This document shows, in pieces, positions 9,781 to 18,616 of a DNA stretch of 64,000 bases. Under the pieces are notes generated by a model that saw only the letters and a list, made by a program, of their open reading frames with translations, had not been told where the DNA came from and searched no databases. The DNA lies in contig NZ_JAHBGB010000033.1 in the NCBI RefSeq assembly GCF_018390555.1, positions 303,743-367,742 on the forward strand, given 5' to 3'. Within the stretch, counting starts at the first letter, position 1. Each line of letters starts with the position of its first letter. The position numbers and the translations under genes were made by a program. Source of the DNA: Ancylobacter oerskovii (GTDB lineage: Bacteria > Pseudomonadota > Alphaproteobacteria > Rhizobiales > Xanthobacteraceae).

Positions 9781-11403
9781 TCACACCGCCTCGGCGTCGC
9801 CGTTGGAACGCGGATCGTGGGTGCCCTCGACGCTCCCCTTCGGGTGCAGCACGACCGCGCCGGCATGGCCCATCGTGTCGCTATAGGCCTCCGGCACCAC
9901 GCTCAGCGCGTGGCCGGCGCGCAGCAGGTCGTCGGCGACGCGCGAATCGAAGCTCCCTTCGACCCGCAGCTCCACCGTGTCGTCGCCCCAGGTACGCCCG
10001 AGCAGCCAGCGCGGCCGCGCCACCGCCTCGCCGAGCGGCACGCCGAACATGCCGTAGCGGCTCATCACCGCCGCATTGGTCTGCGGCTGGCCCTCGCCGC
10101 CCATACAGCCGAAGGCGATGAACCGCCCGTCCGGCAGTTCCGCCATGCACGGATTGAGCGTGTGGAAGGGCCGCCGGCCCGGCTCCAGCGGGTTCACCGC
10201 CTTGGGATCGAGCGAGAAGGAGGCGCCGCGATTCTGCATGAGAATGCCCGTCGAGGGCGAGACCAGGCCGGAGCCGAACTCCCAGTAGATCGACTGGATG
10301 TAGGACACCGAGATGCCGCTCGCATCGGTGGCCCCCAGCCACACCGTGTCGCCATGCGCGGCCTTGTGCGGCCAGGGCGCGGCGCGGCGGGCGTCGATCG
10401 CCGCCGCCTCGCGGCCCAGCGCTTCCGCCGTGAGGAAGGAGGCCGGGTCGGTGGCGAGGCGCTCATAATCGGTCACCACGCGGTCGCGCACCAGGAAGGC
10501 CCGCTTGGTCGCCTCGACGAGGCCGTGGATATGGGCGAAGCCCTCCGGCTCGGCGACGCCCAGCCGGTCGAAGACGCCGAGGATCATCAGGCTGGCCAGC
10601 CCCTGCGTCGGCGGCGGCGAGCCCCACAGCTTCATGCCGCGCAGCGTCGCGGCGAGCGGCTTGCGCTCCACCGCGCTGAAGGATTCGAGGTCGGCGCGCG
10701 TCACCGGCGACCCGGCGCGCTCGAGATCGGCGGCGAGCTCGCGCCCGACATCGCCGCGGTAGTAATCGGCGAGACCGGCGCCGGCGAGCTGCTCCAGCGT
10801 GTCGCCGAGCCGCTCGGCGCGCTGCACCGTGCCGGCCTCGGGCGGCTTGCCATCCGCGAGATAGACCTCCGCGAAGCCCGGCACGTCCTTCAATTCGCCG
10901 AGCTTCTCGGCGGTCAGCCGCGCCTGCGAGGCCGAGACCGGATAGCCGGCCCGGGCGTGGCCGATCGCGTCCTCGAGGAGCCGCTTCAGCGGCAGGCGCC
11001 CGCCCAGCCCCTTCGCCATCTGCGCGGCCAGCATCCAGCCGCCGACCTGGCCGGGCACGGTGAGCGCCGCCAGCGGGCCGCGCGTCGGCACGGCGTCGTG
11101 GCCGGCGTCGCGATAGAAGGCACGGGTCGCCTTCGCGCCCGCCGGGCCGGCGGCCTCGATATAGGCCACCCGACCGGACGGGCCGCGGATCAGCCAGAAG
11201 CCGTCGCCGCCGAGCTGGTTCATGTGCGGATAGACCACCGCGATGGTCGCGGCGGCGGCCAGCATCGCCTCCACCGCATTGCCGCCCTCCTCCAGCACGG
11301 AGCGGCCGGCGAGCGCGGCCAGCCGGTGCGGCGCCGCGATCACCCCGCGCCCTCCGAACCTGCTCTCGTGCCCGCGGCTTTCATAGGCGGCGAAGCGATC
11401 CAT
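9781..11403 (-). CDS. gamma-glutamyltransferase family protein
   Basis: Ntn-hydrolase of 540 residues that in relatives hydrolyses gamma-glutamyl compounds such as glutathione. The large-subunit segment has GNAVEAMLAAAATIAVVYPH. The likely autoprocessing and nucleophile threonine is in HGDTVWLGATDASGISVS. The C-terminus has GAVVLHPKGSVEGTHDPRS. I start at the ATG at 11403 because the open frame continuing to 11697 is low-complexity and lacks similarity to a secretion signal. Without that extension no clear signal peptide remains, so a cytoplasmic location is likely. The short form resembles the YwrD-like GGT group. It is 77 bp upstream of phnM; shared transcription is possible. Confidence 0.88.
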   Translation of the reverse strand: MDRFAAYESRGHESRFGGRGVIAAPHRLAALAGRSVLEEGGNAVEAMLAAAATIAVVYPHMNQLGGDGFWLIRGPSGRVAYIEAAGPAGAKATRAFYRDAGHDAVPTRGPLAALTVPGQVGGWMLAAQMAKGLGGRLPLKRLLEDAIGHARAGYPVSASQARLTAEKLGELKDVPGFAEVYLADGKPPEAGTVQRAERLGDTLEQLAGAGLADYYRGDVGRELAADLERAGSPVTRADLESFSAVERKPLAATLRGMKLWGSPPPTQGLASLMILGVFDRLGVAEPEGFAHIHGLVEATKRAFLVRDRVVTDYERLATDPASFLTAEALGREAAAIDARRAAPWPHKAAHGDTVWLGATDASGISVSYIQSIYWEFGSGLVSPSTGILMQNRGASFSLDPKAVNPLEPGRRPFHTLNPCMAELPDGRFIAFGCMGGEGQPQTNAAVMSRYGMFGVPLGEAVARPRWLLGRTWGDDTVELRVEGSFDSRVADDLLRAGHALSVVPEAYSDTMGHAGAVVLHPKGSVEGTHDPRSNGDAEAV

Positions 11404-11729
11404 ATCCGTCTCCTCAGTCTCGTTTCCCGAGGCCCTGGCCGGGGAGGTCCTCCCCGGCGTTGCGTGCCTCAGGTTCTGTTTTCCCGAGACGTCGCTCGGG
11501 TTCTCCATTCCGGGGCTCTTGCTCCGGGGCTGCTTCCGGGGATTGTCCCCGGACTCGTCGCCTGCAGGCCTCGCCGGCACATGCCGGAAGCCTGTCCGGC
11601 GTCCTGCCGGTGCGGACGCCTGCGGGCGGCGCCGAATCACGCTCCCGTGGGGCGACTTGACCGGCGCGGCCGGGCATAGCAGGTTGCGCGCCGTCAATTA
11701 AGTGCAGAAGACCGAGGCAGGGAACACTG
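11404..11729. other. gene-free stretch upstream of the GGT gene
   Basis: About 330 bases of GC-rich sequence with overlapping short inverted repeats (runs like CCGGGG and CCCCGG between 11430 and 11560). It separates the minus-strand GGT gene from a small plus-strand gene and must hold promoters for both. I recognise no specific site. Confidence 0.4.
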
Positions 11730-11969
11730 ATGAGCACGGGCCGTCGCATCCGCTTGGACCATGTCAGCACGGTGGTGAGCGCCGCTATCCTGCTGGGAGC
11801 CGAGCTCATCGGCGCCGGCCTCGCCGCCGGCTGGGCGGTGGCGGCGCTGTTCAATGCCGGCTGGATGACGGAGCTGATCTTCGAGGGCTTCTTCGGCCTG
11901 CTCGCCGTCTACGGCATCTACCGCTTCGTGATGAAGGCCAAGAGCGTCGAGCCCTTCGTCGAGGGCTGA
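11730..11969 (+). CDS. small membrane protein of unknown function (79 aa)
   Basis: Opens with ATG at 11730 behind a purine-rich AGGGA and encodes 79 residues with two hydrophobic stretches. The first, about residues 14-42, is alanine- and glycine-rich; the second, about residues 52-68, contains GFFGLLAVYGIYRFV. The short charged tail KAKSVEPFVEG is probably cytoplasmic. I do not recognise the family. It stands alone between divergent and convergent neighbours. Confidence 0.6.
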   Translation: MSTGRRIRLDHVSTVVSAAILLGAELIGAGLAAGWAVAALFNAGWMTELIFEGFFGLLAVYGIYRFVMKAKSVEPFVEG

Positions 11970-12290
11970 TGCCCGACCGCGGGGCGGCCATCGAGCCCCC
12001 CGCGCGCTGCAACATTCCCGCCGTCTCCGCAGATCCGCCCGATCGATCCGGCCACGCGGCCGGGTGGTGGCCCCGCACCGCCAGGCCCGCCCGCGGCAGC
12101 CGGTTCCCTGCCCCGGACAGGCCGTGGCCGTCGGCCCTCCGCTCCTCCGCAATCATCTGTCTCCACGCATAACGACCGGACACCTAACGACCGGGGTGCC
12201 GACGTCGTGCACGCCCCGTCCTGCGATCCGGGCGAACCGCCGGCGCCGCGCGCAGGACACCGCCGTCCTGACAGGCGTCGCCCCCCGCGC
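11970..12290. other. gene-free stretch
   Basis: About 320 bases between the small membrane protein and the SRPBCC gene, which are convergent. The sequence is proline/arginine-like GC-rich DNA in every frame. I see no gene, RNA or clear terminator; AACGACCGG repeats twice around 12169-12192. Confidence 0.4.
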
Positions 12291-12695
12291 TCAGCCGGCT
12301 TCCATCAGCGCCTTCAGCCGCGCGAGGTCGCGCCGCACCCATTCGGCATCCGCCGCGAATCCGGCGTCGTCCATCCCCTCGCGCCGGAACAGGGTGAAGA
12401 CCACCTCGCTGCCCTCGCCATTGGCGACCACCCGCATCGGGTTGTACATCGGCGCGCCCTCGGCCGGGATCAGCGTGTGGTCCAGCACGCCGTAGGGATT
12501 GGGCGGCGTGAAGCGCACCCGCATCGGCCCGAGCGGGGTCTCCACCCGCCACTCGCGGCCCCCGAGCGGCGTGAAGCCGTGGCCCAGCCCCTCCGCCCAG
12601 GCGGGAAAGTTTGCCGGGTCGGACAGGAAGGCGCGTACCTCCTCGAAGGCGCGCGCAATGCCGATGCCGATATGCAGCGCCGGCCGAACCGACAT
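12291..12695 (-). CDS. SRPBCC (START/Bet v1-like) domain protein
   Basis: A 134-residue single-domain protein starting MSVRPALHIGIGIARAFEEV. The pattern of N-terminal strand, helix with SDPANFPAWAEGLG, and a late helix rich in Glu/Arg (WVRRDLARLKALMEAG) fits the polyketide-cyclase/SRPBCC fold, which binds small hydrophobic ligands. Substrate is unknown. The start at 12695 is chosen because upstream sequence in the frame is non-conserved and AT-richer. No operon partner is seen. Confidence 0.72.
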   Translation of the reverse strand: MSVRPALHIGIGIARAFEEVRAFLSDPANFPAWAEGLGHGFTPLGGREWRVETPLGPMRVRFTPPNPYGVLDHTLIPAEGAPMYNPMRVVANGEGSEVVFTLFRREGMDDAGFAADAEWVRRDLARLKALMEAG

Positions 12696-12903
12696 CGCCG
12701 TCTCCCTTCTCCACGACAAGAACAAAACTAGAACACACTCCCGGCCGGCGGGCAAGTGGCTCCGGCAGCCGGCCACGCCTGTCGCGCGGGGAACCGCCCG
12801 CGGCAATCCTTGCCAACTCCTTAACGGGACATGGCAATCGGCTATCCTGCGGCCGCGGGGCAGCGTCGCGGCGGGCAGGCCGGCAAAAAATCGCAAAACC
12901 CGC

Positions 12904-12931
12904 TTGCATGTGACGGCGAATGTCCCTACAT
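12904..12931 (+). promoter_or_regulatory. candidate sigma70-type promoter for the ornithine decarboxylase transcript
   Basis: TTGCAT at 12904-12909 and CTACAT at 12926-12931 are separated by 16 bases, in a less GC-rich stretch of the 690-bp region between the SRPBCC and odc genes. If correct it would give a leader of about 450 bases. Confidence 0.3.
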
Positions 12932-13046
12932 CACGCCTCGCCCAATATTCGCACGTGCCTGTGGTCGCGTGCCGATCGGCGACAGTTCGGACAAGAGGCC
13001 GAAACGTCGCCAGCCAGATCGGTAGCCGGAGGCGAAACCGGCGCAC

Positions 13047-13385
13047 TCAGCTCTCAGCTGGGAACGTGACTTGAAGCAACGACGTAGCGGGCTTTTTTGG
13101 TCTCGGTCGACCCTCCAAAGGTCGGCGACACTGAAGAGGCACTACTTCTTGCCGGGCGTGCGGTCGGGTTTCCCGTACCAAGCGAAGGCATCGGTCGAAC
13201 GGTCGCGCTCTCCACATGCGCGCTCGCTTGCATCGCTGCCACGGCTCCACTTCATCCGGCCTTGCGGCAAAAACCGTGCGGCCGGCGAACGGAGGCGCAT
13301 TCTCGCCACCGACGCGGCTCATTGACGCCGCGCGGGCGAGGGATCGTCTCCATGGGTCGAAGCTTCGGGTCTGTGGGAGAGCGCC
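13047..13385 (+). promoter_or_regulatory. long 5' leader of the ornithine decarboxylase gene (possible speF-type RNA)
   Basis: About 340 bases upstream of odc hold no conventional gene but are structured and unusual. There is a TTTTTT run at 13091-13096, a GACC-loop-GGTC stem around 13105-13125, and a run of GC-rich complementary blocks. A TTG-initiated frame at 13071-13325 would give an arginine-rich 84-residue peptide, beginning MKQRRSG. Alphaproteobacterial ornithine decarboxylase genes are known to carry the speF leader RNA (Rfam RF00518). Position and length fit; I cannot verify the fold by eye. Confidence 0.4.
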
Positions 13386-14516
13386 ATGACCGACCGTATT
13401 CGCGAATTCCTGCGCAACCGACGTGAGGATGGTCCCTGCGTCGTCGTCGACCTCGACGTGGTGCGCGCCAACTATGCCGCCTTCTCGCGCGCCCTGCCGG
13501 ACACCCGCGTCTTCTACGCGGTGAAGGCCAACCCGGCGCCGGAAGTCCTCAGCCTGCTCGCCGAGCTGGGCTCCTGCTTCGATTGCGCCTCGGTCGCCGA
13601 GATCCAGATGGCGCTCGCGGCCGGCGCCTCGCCGGACCGCATCTCCTATGGCAACACCATCAAGAAGGAGCGCGACATCGCCCGCGCCTTCGAGCTGGGC
13701 GTGCGCCTGTTCTCGGTCGACTGCGCGGCCGAGGTGGAGAAGGTGGCCCGCGTCGCCGCCGGCTCCAAGGTGTTCTGCCGCATCCTGTGCGACGGCGCCG
13801 GCGCCGAATGGCCGCTGTCTCGCAAGTTCGGCTGCGAGCCGGAGATGGCGGTCGACGTGCTGGAGCACGCCCATCGCCTCGGCCTGGAGGCGCACGGCGT
13901 CTCCTTCCATGTCGGTTCGCAGCAGAAGAACGTCGAGGCGTGGGACTCGGCGCTGGCTTCCGCCTCGAAGATCTTCACCGAGTGCGCCGAGCGCGGTTTC
14001 TCGCTGTCGCTGGTCAATCTCGGCGGTGGTTTCCCGGCTAAGTACCTGCAGGACGTGCCGGCCGCCGAGGCCTATGGCGAGGCGATCTTCCGCGCCTTGT
14101 CCCGGCACTTCGGCAACGCCATCCCGCAGACCATCATCGAGCCGGGCCGCGGCATGGTCGGCGCCGCCGGCCTGATCGAGGCCGAGGTGGTGCTGATCTC
14201 GAAGAAGTCCGAGACCGACACCATGCGCTGGGTCTATCTCGACATCGGCAAGTTCGGCGGCCTCGCCGAGACGATGGACGAGGCGATCCGCTACCCGATC
14301 CGCACCGAGCGGGACGGGGATGCCACCGAGCCCTGCGTGCTTGCCGGCCCGACCTGCGATTCGGCCGACGTGCTCTACGAGAAGACCCCGATCGAGCTGC
14401 CGATCTCGCTCGCCATCGGCGACAAGGTGCTGATCGAGGCCACCGGCGCCTACACCACCACCTATTCGGCGGTGGCGTTCAACGGCTTCGATCCGCTGCG
14501 ATCCTACGTGATCTGA
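13386..14516 (+). CDS. odc: ornithine (diamino acid) decarboxylase, PLP fold type III
   Basis: Decarboxylates ornithine (and possibly lysine) to putrescine (cadaverine), the first step toward homospermidine. The 376-residue alanine-racemase-fold enzyme has the PLP lysine at position 47 in FYAVKANPAPE. Further landmarks are FDCASVAEIQMAL, HVGSQQKN, the phosphate-binding glycine run NLGGGFP and the active-site cysteine in GPTCDSADVLYEK near residue 320. GGGAGAG precedes the ATG. It heads a plus-strand group with a GNAT acetyltransferase and homospermidine synthase. Confidence 0.95.
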   Translation: MTDRIREFLRNRREDGPCVVVDLDVVRANYAAFSRALPDTRVFYAVKANPAPEVLSLLAELGSCFDCASVAEIQMALAAGASPDRISYGNTIKKERDIARAFELGVRLFSVDCAAEVEKVARVAAGSKVFCRILCDGAGAEWPLSRKFGCEPEMAVDVLEHAHRLGLEAHGVSFHVGSQQKNVEAWDSALASASKIFTECAERGFSLSLVNLGGGFPAKYLQDVPAAEAYGEAIFRALSRHFGNAIPQTIIEPGRGMVGAAGLIEAEVVLISKKSETDTMRWVYLDIGKFGGLAETMDEAIRYPIRTERDGDATEPCVLAGPTCDSADVLYEKTPIELPISLAIGDKVLIEATGAYTTTYSAVAFNGFDPLRSYVI

Positions 14517-14572
14517 GCCGGCCCGGGCCGGCTCGCCTTTGTCAGACCCGAACCGGAAACACCCGGTTCGGG
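14516..14572 (+). terminator. palindromes after odc
   Basis: An 18-base perfect palindrome (AGCCGGCCCGGGCCGGCT, 14516-14533) overlaps the last base of the stop codon and is followed by CGCCTTTG. A second hairpin has a perfect 10-bp stem (CCCGAACCGG / CCGGTTCGGG, 14547-14572) with a six-base AAACAC loop. Either could end or attenuate the odc transcript before the GNAT gene. Confidence 0.5.
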
Positions 14573-14738
14573 AGGCTCCCCCGCGGTCGGCTCGACCAGC
14601 CGCGACGGCGGAGCTCCCCGGGATCCATCCCGGGCCTCGTGTCGGGCGGCATCGAGCCGCCGCAGCGGAAACACCCCGCCGCACCTTCACAATTCCTTTT
14701 CACCTCTTTTGCCCGGGAACCGGGTTTTGGAGGCCGCC

Positions 14739-15380
14739 ATGGAACGCGCCGTCACCGATCTCGCCGCCGCTTCGCTCGTCCCCGCCCCGGCCGATTTCGC
14801 CGGTCCCGCGCCCGCGATCTCGCTGGAGCGCGCGGCCGACGTCGCCCAGCGCGAGGCGCTGCTCGACCTCGCCTTCGGCCGCGCCGCCCGCTTCGGCAAG
14901 ACCTCGGAGCGCCTGCGCGAGGGCCGCAAGCCGGCGGAAGGCCTCGCCTTCGCCGCCCATGGCGCCGATGGCCGGGTGGTCGGCACGCTGCGCCTGTGGC
15001 ACGTCACGGCGGGCCCGGCCCGGCCGGCGCTGCTGCTCGGCCCGCTGGCGGTGCATCCGTGGTTCCGCGACCGCGGCCTCGGCAAGGCGATGATGATCAC
15101 CGCCATCAACGAGGCGACCCGCCTCGGCCACGGCGCCATCCTCCTGGTCGGCGACGCGCCCTATTATGCGCGCTTCGGCTTCGAGCAGCGCCTCGCCGAC
15201 GGCCTGTGGCTGCCGGGTGCCTTCGAGCGCTCGCGCTTCCTCGGCCTGGAGCTCAAGTCCGGTGCGCTCGAGGGCGCGCGCGGCCTGGTGAGCCCCACCG
15301 GCGATTTCCTCGCCGTCCCCAGCCTCGACGAACTGATCGCCCGCGAATCCGTGCCCGCCGCGCTCAAGCGCTCGGCGTGA
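14739..15380 (+). CDS. GNAT-family N-acetyltransferase
   Basis: A 213-residue acetyltransferase. The acetyl-CoA loop is in VHPWFRDRGLGKAMM, preceded by LLLGPLAV and followed by AILLVGDAPYYARFGFE, all typical of GNAT motifs A and B. The ATG at 14739 has GGAGG seven bases upstream, which decides the start over an earlier in-frame codon. Substrate is unknown. Its place between ornithine decarboxylase and homospermidine synthase invites a role in polyamine acetylation, but this is inference only. Relatives are annotated as generic YhbS-like acetyltransferases. Confidence 0.88.
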   Translation: MERAVTDLAAASLVPAPADFAGPAPAISLERAADVAQREALLDLAFGRAARFGKTSERLREGRKPAEGLAFAAHGADGRVVGTLRLWHVTAGPARPALLLGPLAVHPWFRDRGLGKAMMITAINEATRLGHGAILLVGDAPYYARFGFEQRLADGLWLPGAFERSRFLGLELKSGALEGARGLVSPTGDFLAVPSLDELIARESVPAALKRSA

Positions 15381-15727
15381 GGCGCGAGCGCCTTCCCCTC
15401 GGGCTAAGGCTCGACCGGCAGGGAGGCGCTTCCGGTTCGACGGGTTGAAGCATGTTCCGGCAACCGGCCTGTGGCGCCTCCCACGCGGCCGGCACGCCCG
15501 GAACATGCCCTGGCGCCGTCCCGGCCCGGCGACCGCTCGCAGCGGTCCCGCCGGGGCGGCGTCCCCCCTTCGCCGCGATGTCACGCGCGCGTCATCATCG
15601 GCGCGGCAGGCTCGCTCGACCCGTGTGGCGCCCGCTGTGGCGCCCGCTATTGACGCCGCCCCCCAGCCCCACCATGGTGCCCCGCACCTGCAAAGTATTG
15701 AGGCTAACCAAAGGAGTGTCCCTGAGA
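15381..15727 (+). promoter_or_regulatory. non-coding upstream region of homospermidine synthase
   Basis: About 350 bases without a gene. A 12-bp exact tandem repeat (TGTGGCGCCCGC) occupies 15624-15647, immediately ahead of TTGACG at 15650-15655, a plausible -35 element. AAAGGAG at 15710-15716 is the ribosome-binding site of the next gene. Repeat and promoter roles are inferred. Confidence 0.4.
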
Positions 15728-17155
15728 ATGTCGGTCTGGCCGGTCTATGGAAAAATCGACGGTCCCATCGTGATGATCGGCTTCGGCTCGATCGGGCGTG
15801 GTACCCTGCCGCTGCTGGAGCGGCATTTCGACTTCGACAAGGATCGCCTCACCGTCATCGATCCCAAGGACGACAACCGCGCTCTGCTCGACGAGCGCGG
15901 CATCACCTTCCTGCAGCTGCCGATCACCCAGGAAAACTATCGCGAGGTGCTGACCCCGCTGCTCACCACCGGCGGGCGCGGCTTCGTCATCAACCTGTCG
16001 GTCGACACCGGCTCGGTCGACATCATGTCGCTCGCCCGCGAGCTCGGCGCCCTCTACATCGACACGGTGGTGGAGCCTTGGCTCGGCTTCTATTTCGACA
16101 AGAACGCCACCCCGGCCAGCCGCTCCAACTACGCGCTGCGCGAATCCATGCTCGCCGCCAAGCGCAGGAACCCCGGCGGGCCGACCGCGGTATCCTGCTG
16201 CGGCGCCAATCCCGGCATGGTGTCCTGGTTCGTCAAGCAGGCGCTGGTCGACATCGCCACCGACACCGGCCTCGCCTTCGCCGAGCCGACCTCGCGCGAG
16301 GGCTGGGCACGCCTCGCCCAGACGCTCGGCGTCAAGGGCATCCACATCGCCGAGCGCGACACCCAGCGCGCGAGCGCGCCGCGCCCGTTCGGCCATTTCA
16401 TCAACACCTGGTCGGTGGAGGGCTTCGTCTCCGAGGGCCTGCAGCCGGCCGAGCTCGGCTGGGGCACGCATGAGAAGTGGCAGCCGGAGACCGCCCGTTC
16501 GCATAATCAGGGCTCCGGCGCGGCGATCTACCTGATGCAGGCCGGCGCCGCCACCAAGGTGCGCACCTGGTGCCCGAGCCTCGGGCCGCAGCACGGCTTC
16601 CTCGTCACCCACAACGAGTCGATCTCCATCGCCGACTACTACACGGTGCGCGAGGGGGCCGGCGTCGCCTACCGCCCGACCTGCCACTACGCCTACCATC
16701 CCTGCAACGACGCGGTGCTGTCGTGGCACGAAATGCTCGGCAACGAGGGCAAGTTCCAGGACGCGTGGACCATCCTCAGCGAGCACGAGATCGTCGACGG
16801 GCGCGACGAGCTCGGCGTGCTGCTGTTCGGTCATGCGAAGAACGCCTACTGGTTCGGCTCGCAGCTGACCATCGAGGAGGCGCGCGACCTCGCGCCCTAC
16901 CAGACCGCCACCGGGCTGCAGGTGACCTCCGCCGTGCTCGCCGGCATGGTGTGGGCGCTGGAAAACCCCGAGGCCGGCATCGTCGAGACCGACGAGATGG
17001 ACTATCGCCGCTGCCTGGAGATCCAGAGGCCCTATCTCGGCACGCTGAAGGGTTACTACACCGACTGGACGCCGCTCGACGGCCGCCCCGGCCTGTTCCC
17101 CGAGGACATCGACGCCAGCGACCCCTGGCAGTTCCGCAACATCCTGGTGCGGTGA
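15728..17155 (+). CDS. hss: homospermidine synthase
   Basis: NAD-dependent enzyme that joins two putrescines (or putrescine and spermidine) into sym-homospermidine, the main polyamine of many alphaproteobacteria. The 475-residue length equals the Blastochloris-type enzyme. The Rossmann motif is IGFGSIGRGTLPLLERHF at residues 17-34. Later blocks VVEPWLGFYFD, SCCGANPGMVSWFVKQAL and YAYHPCNDAVLSWHE are typical. I use the ATG at 15728 behind AAAGGAG; the frame extends upstream but that part is arginine/proline noise. With odc at 13386 it supplies a complete ornithine-to-homospermidine route. Confidence 0.96.
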   Translation: MSVWPVYGKIDGPIVMIGFGSIGRGTLPLLERHFDFDKDRLTVIDPKDDNRALLDERGITFLQLPITQENYREVLTPLLTTGGRGFVINLSVDTGSVDIMSLARELGALYIDTVVEPWLGFYFDKNATPASRSNYALRESMLAAKRRNPGGPTAVSCCGANPGMVSWFVKQALVDIATDTGLAFAEPTSREGWARLAQTLGVKGIHIAERDTQRASAPRPFGHFINTWSVEGFVSEGLQPAELGWGTHEKWQPETARSHNQGSGAAIYLMQAGAATKVRTWCPSLGPQHGFLVTHNESISIADYYTVREGAGVAYRPTCHYAYHPCNDAVLSWHEMLGNEGKFQDAWTILSEHEIVDGRDELGVLLFGHAKNAYWFGSQLTIEEARDLAPYQTATGLQVTSAVLAGMVWALENPEAGIVETDEMDYRRCLEIQRPYLGTLKGYYTDWTPLDGRPGLFPEDIDASDPWQFRNILVR

Positions 17156-17197
17156 GGGATTTCGCAGGAAACGTGACGACGCGGGAAACGTGACGAA

Positions 17198-17220
17198 ATG
17201 GCCGGGCATGTCCCGGCCAT
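17198..17220. repeat. REP-like palindrome, copy 1 (also candidate hss terminator)
   Basis: ATGGCCGGG-CATGT-CCCGGCCAT, a perfect 9-bp stem, followed by TTTTCG. It lies 43 bases after the hss stop, so it may end that transcript. A near-identical unit recurs exactly 200 bp downstream. Confidence 0.75.
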
Positions 17221-17397
17221 TTTCGTTCGGGCGGTCGCGGTCACGGCGGTCGCGGTCACGGCGCCCGCGTTCACGGCACCCGCCTGCCGCCTGGACGCGC
17301 CCGGCCATTCCGTCCGGAAGCAGCCTTCCCACCCCGCGCTCCGTCACGACGAGCCACTTCGCTCGAAAGCAGCCGCCGCAACCTCCCCTGCACCGTC

Positions 17398-17420
17398 ATG
17401 GCCGGGCTTGTCCCGGCCAT
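17398..17420. repeat. REP-like palindrome, copy 2
   Basis: ATGGCCGGG-CTTGT-CCCGGCCAT followed by CCACG. The stem is identical to the copy at 17198. From general knowledge this sequence is a high-copy intergenic palindrome in Hyphomicrobiales genomes. The surrounding 17156-17641 contains no gene I can support. Confidence 0.75.
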
Positions 17421-17641
17421 CCACGCCTTCGGCCCGGCCACCGCATCCGAACAAGCGTCGCTCCCCGGGACCAGTCCGTGTCTCGCGCGAAAGCAAGGGG
17501 CGGAGGGAGAGACGACCGGCTTTGGGAAAGCGCTCCGATCCCTACGATACCCCCCGTCGGCGATCGCGACGATGTCACCATACCGTCCCGCGTGAACCTC
17601 GCCTCGCTTGATCGAGCCGCCTGCGTCCCGCAGACCGCCGG

Positions 17642-18616
17642 TCAAGAAGCGGACATTCGCTCGTCCTGATTGCTCACGCGGCCGGCATCGGCCGTCCGGG
17701 CGCTCTGCAACGACGACTGTATTTCTGCTGTCAGCAAATTCATGATGATCCCGCCGATGCGGGAAAGCGGCTTCTTCGCATCGATGGCGATGGACACGCT
17801 CTGCGGCTCGACGCTCTTGTCGCGGACCGGCAGGAATCTGAGCTGGCCTGCCGCCAGCTCGGATGCCGCGTCGAGCTCGGACGTGAAGGCGACGTAGCGT
17901 CCACCTCGCGCGAGCTGCTTGACCAGCTGCAGCGAATTGGTCACCAGCGCCTTCTGCGGATCCGTGAACAGCCAGCCATAGCGCGCGTCGAGATAGCGCC
18001 GGATCATCAGCGCCCGGCTCTGCAGCGCGATGGGGTGGGCCACCACTTCCTGAAGGCTCACCGTATCCGCCTTCGCCAGCGGATGGGTCGGGGCCACCAC
18101 GCAGCCGAAGGGCAGTTCGGCGCTCCAGTGCACATGGACGTCGCGGCGCGGCGTGAGGTTGAAGATCGCCGCAATGTCCGCGCTGCCGGCAAGCAGCGCC
18201 GTGAGCGCATCGTCCGGGCTGGCAATCTCCACCTCCAAGGAGATGCGCGGCTGCTCGGCGGCGAGGCGCTCGACGAAAGGCGGCAGGAAGCCGTTGGCGT
18301 GGCTGTCCATCGCCACCAGCCTTACATGGCCCTGATCCAGGCCCTGGAGCTGCTTGATCTCCGCCGCCACGCGCCGCTCGTCGCCGCGCCAGCGCCGGGC
18401 CAGCGTCACCAGCGCATCGCCGGCGGCGGTGAGGCGCATGCCGCGCGGCAGCCGCTCGAACAATTCGACATCGAGCTCCTGCTCCAGCAGCAGGATCTGC
18501 CGGTCGATCGCCGAGGCCGCAATGTTCAGCTCCTTCGCCGCCTTCTGGATCGACCCCGAGCGCGCCACCTGGTCGAGGTAGCGCAGCGATGCGGGAACGA
18601 GAAAGGCGCGGGCCAT
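17642..18616 (-). CDS. LysR-family transcriptional regulator
   Basis: A 324-residue regulator. The N-terminal winged helix-turn-helix reads LRYLDQVARSGSIQKAAKEL and IAASAIDRQILLLEQELDV, and the C-terminal half is the type 2 periplasmic-binding-like effector domain. It is divergent from the ABC transporter operon beginning at 18754, with 137 bp between starts. That is the classic arrangement for a LysR activator controlling the adjacent unit, so I infer it controls the PotABCD-like transporter. The inducer is unknown. Confidence 0.92.
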   Translation of the reverse strand: MARAFLVPASLRYLDQVARSGSIQKAAKELNIAASAIDRQILLLEQELDVELFERLPRGMRLTAAGDALVTLARRWRGDERRVAAEIKQLQGLDQGHVRLVAMDSHANGFLPPFVERLAAEQPRISLEVEIASPDDALTALLAGSADIAAIFNLTPRRDVHVHWSAELPFGCVVAPTHPLAKADTVSLQEVVAHPIALQSRALMIRRYLDARYGWLFTDPQKALVTNSLQLVKQLARGGRYVAFTSELDAASELAAGQLRFLPVRDKSVEPQSVSIAIDAKKPLSRIGGIIMNLLTAEIQSSLQSARTADAGRVSNQDERMSAS

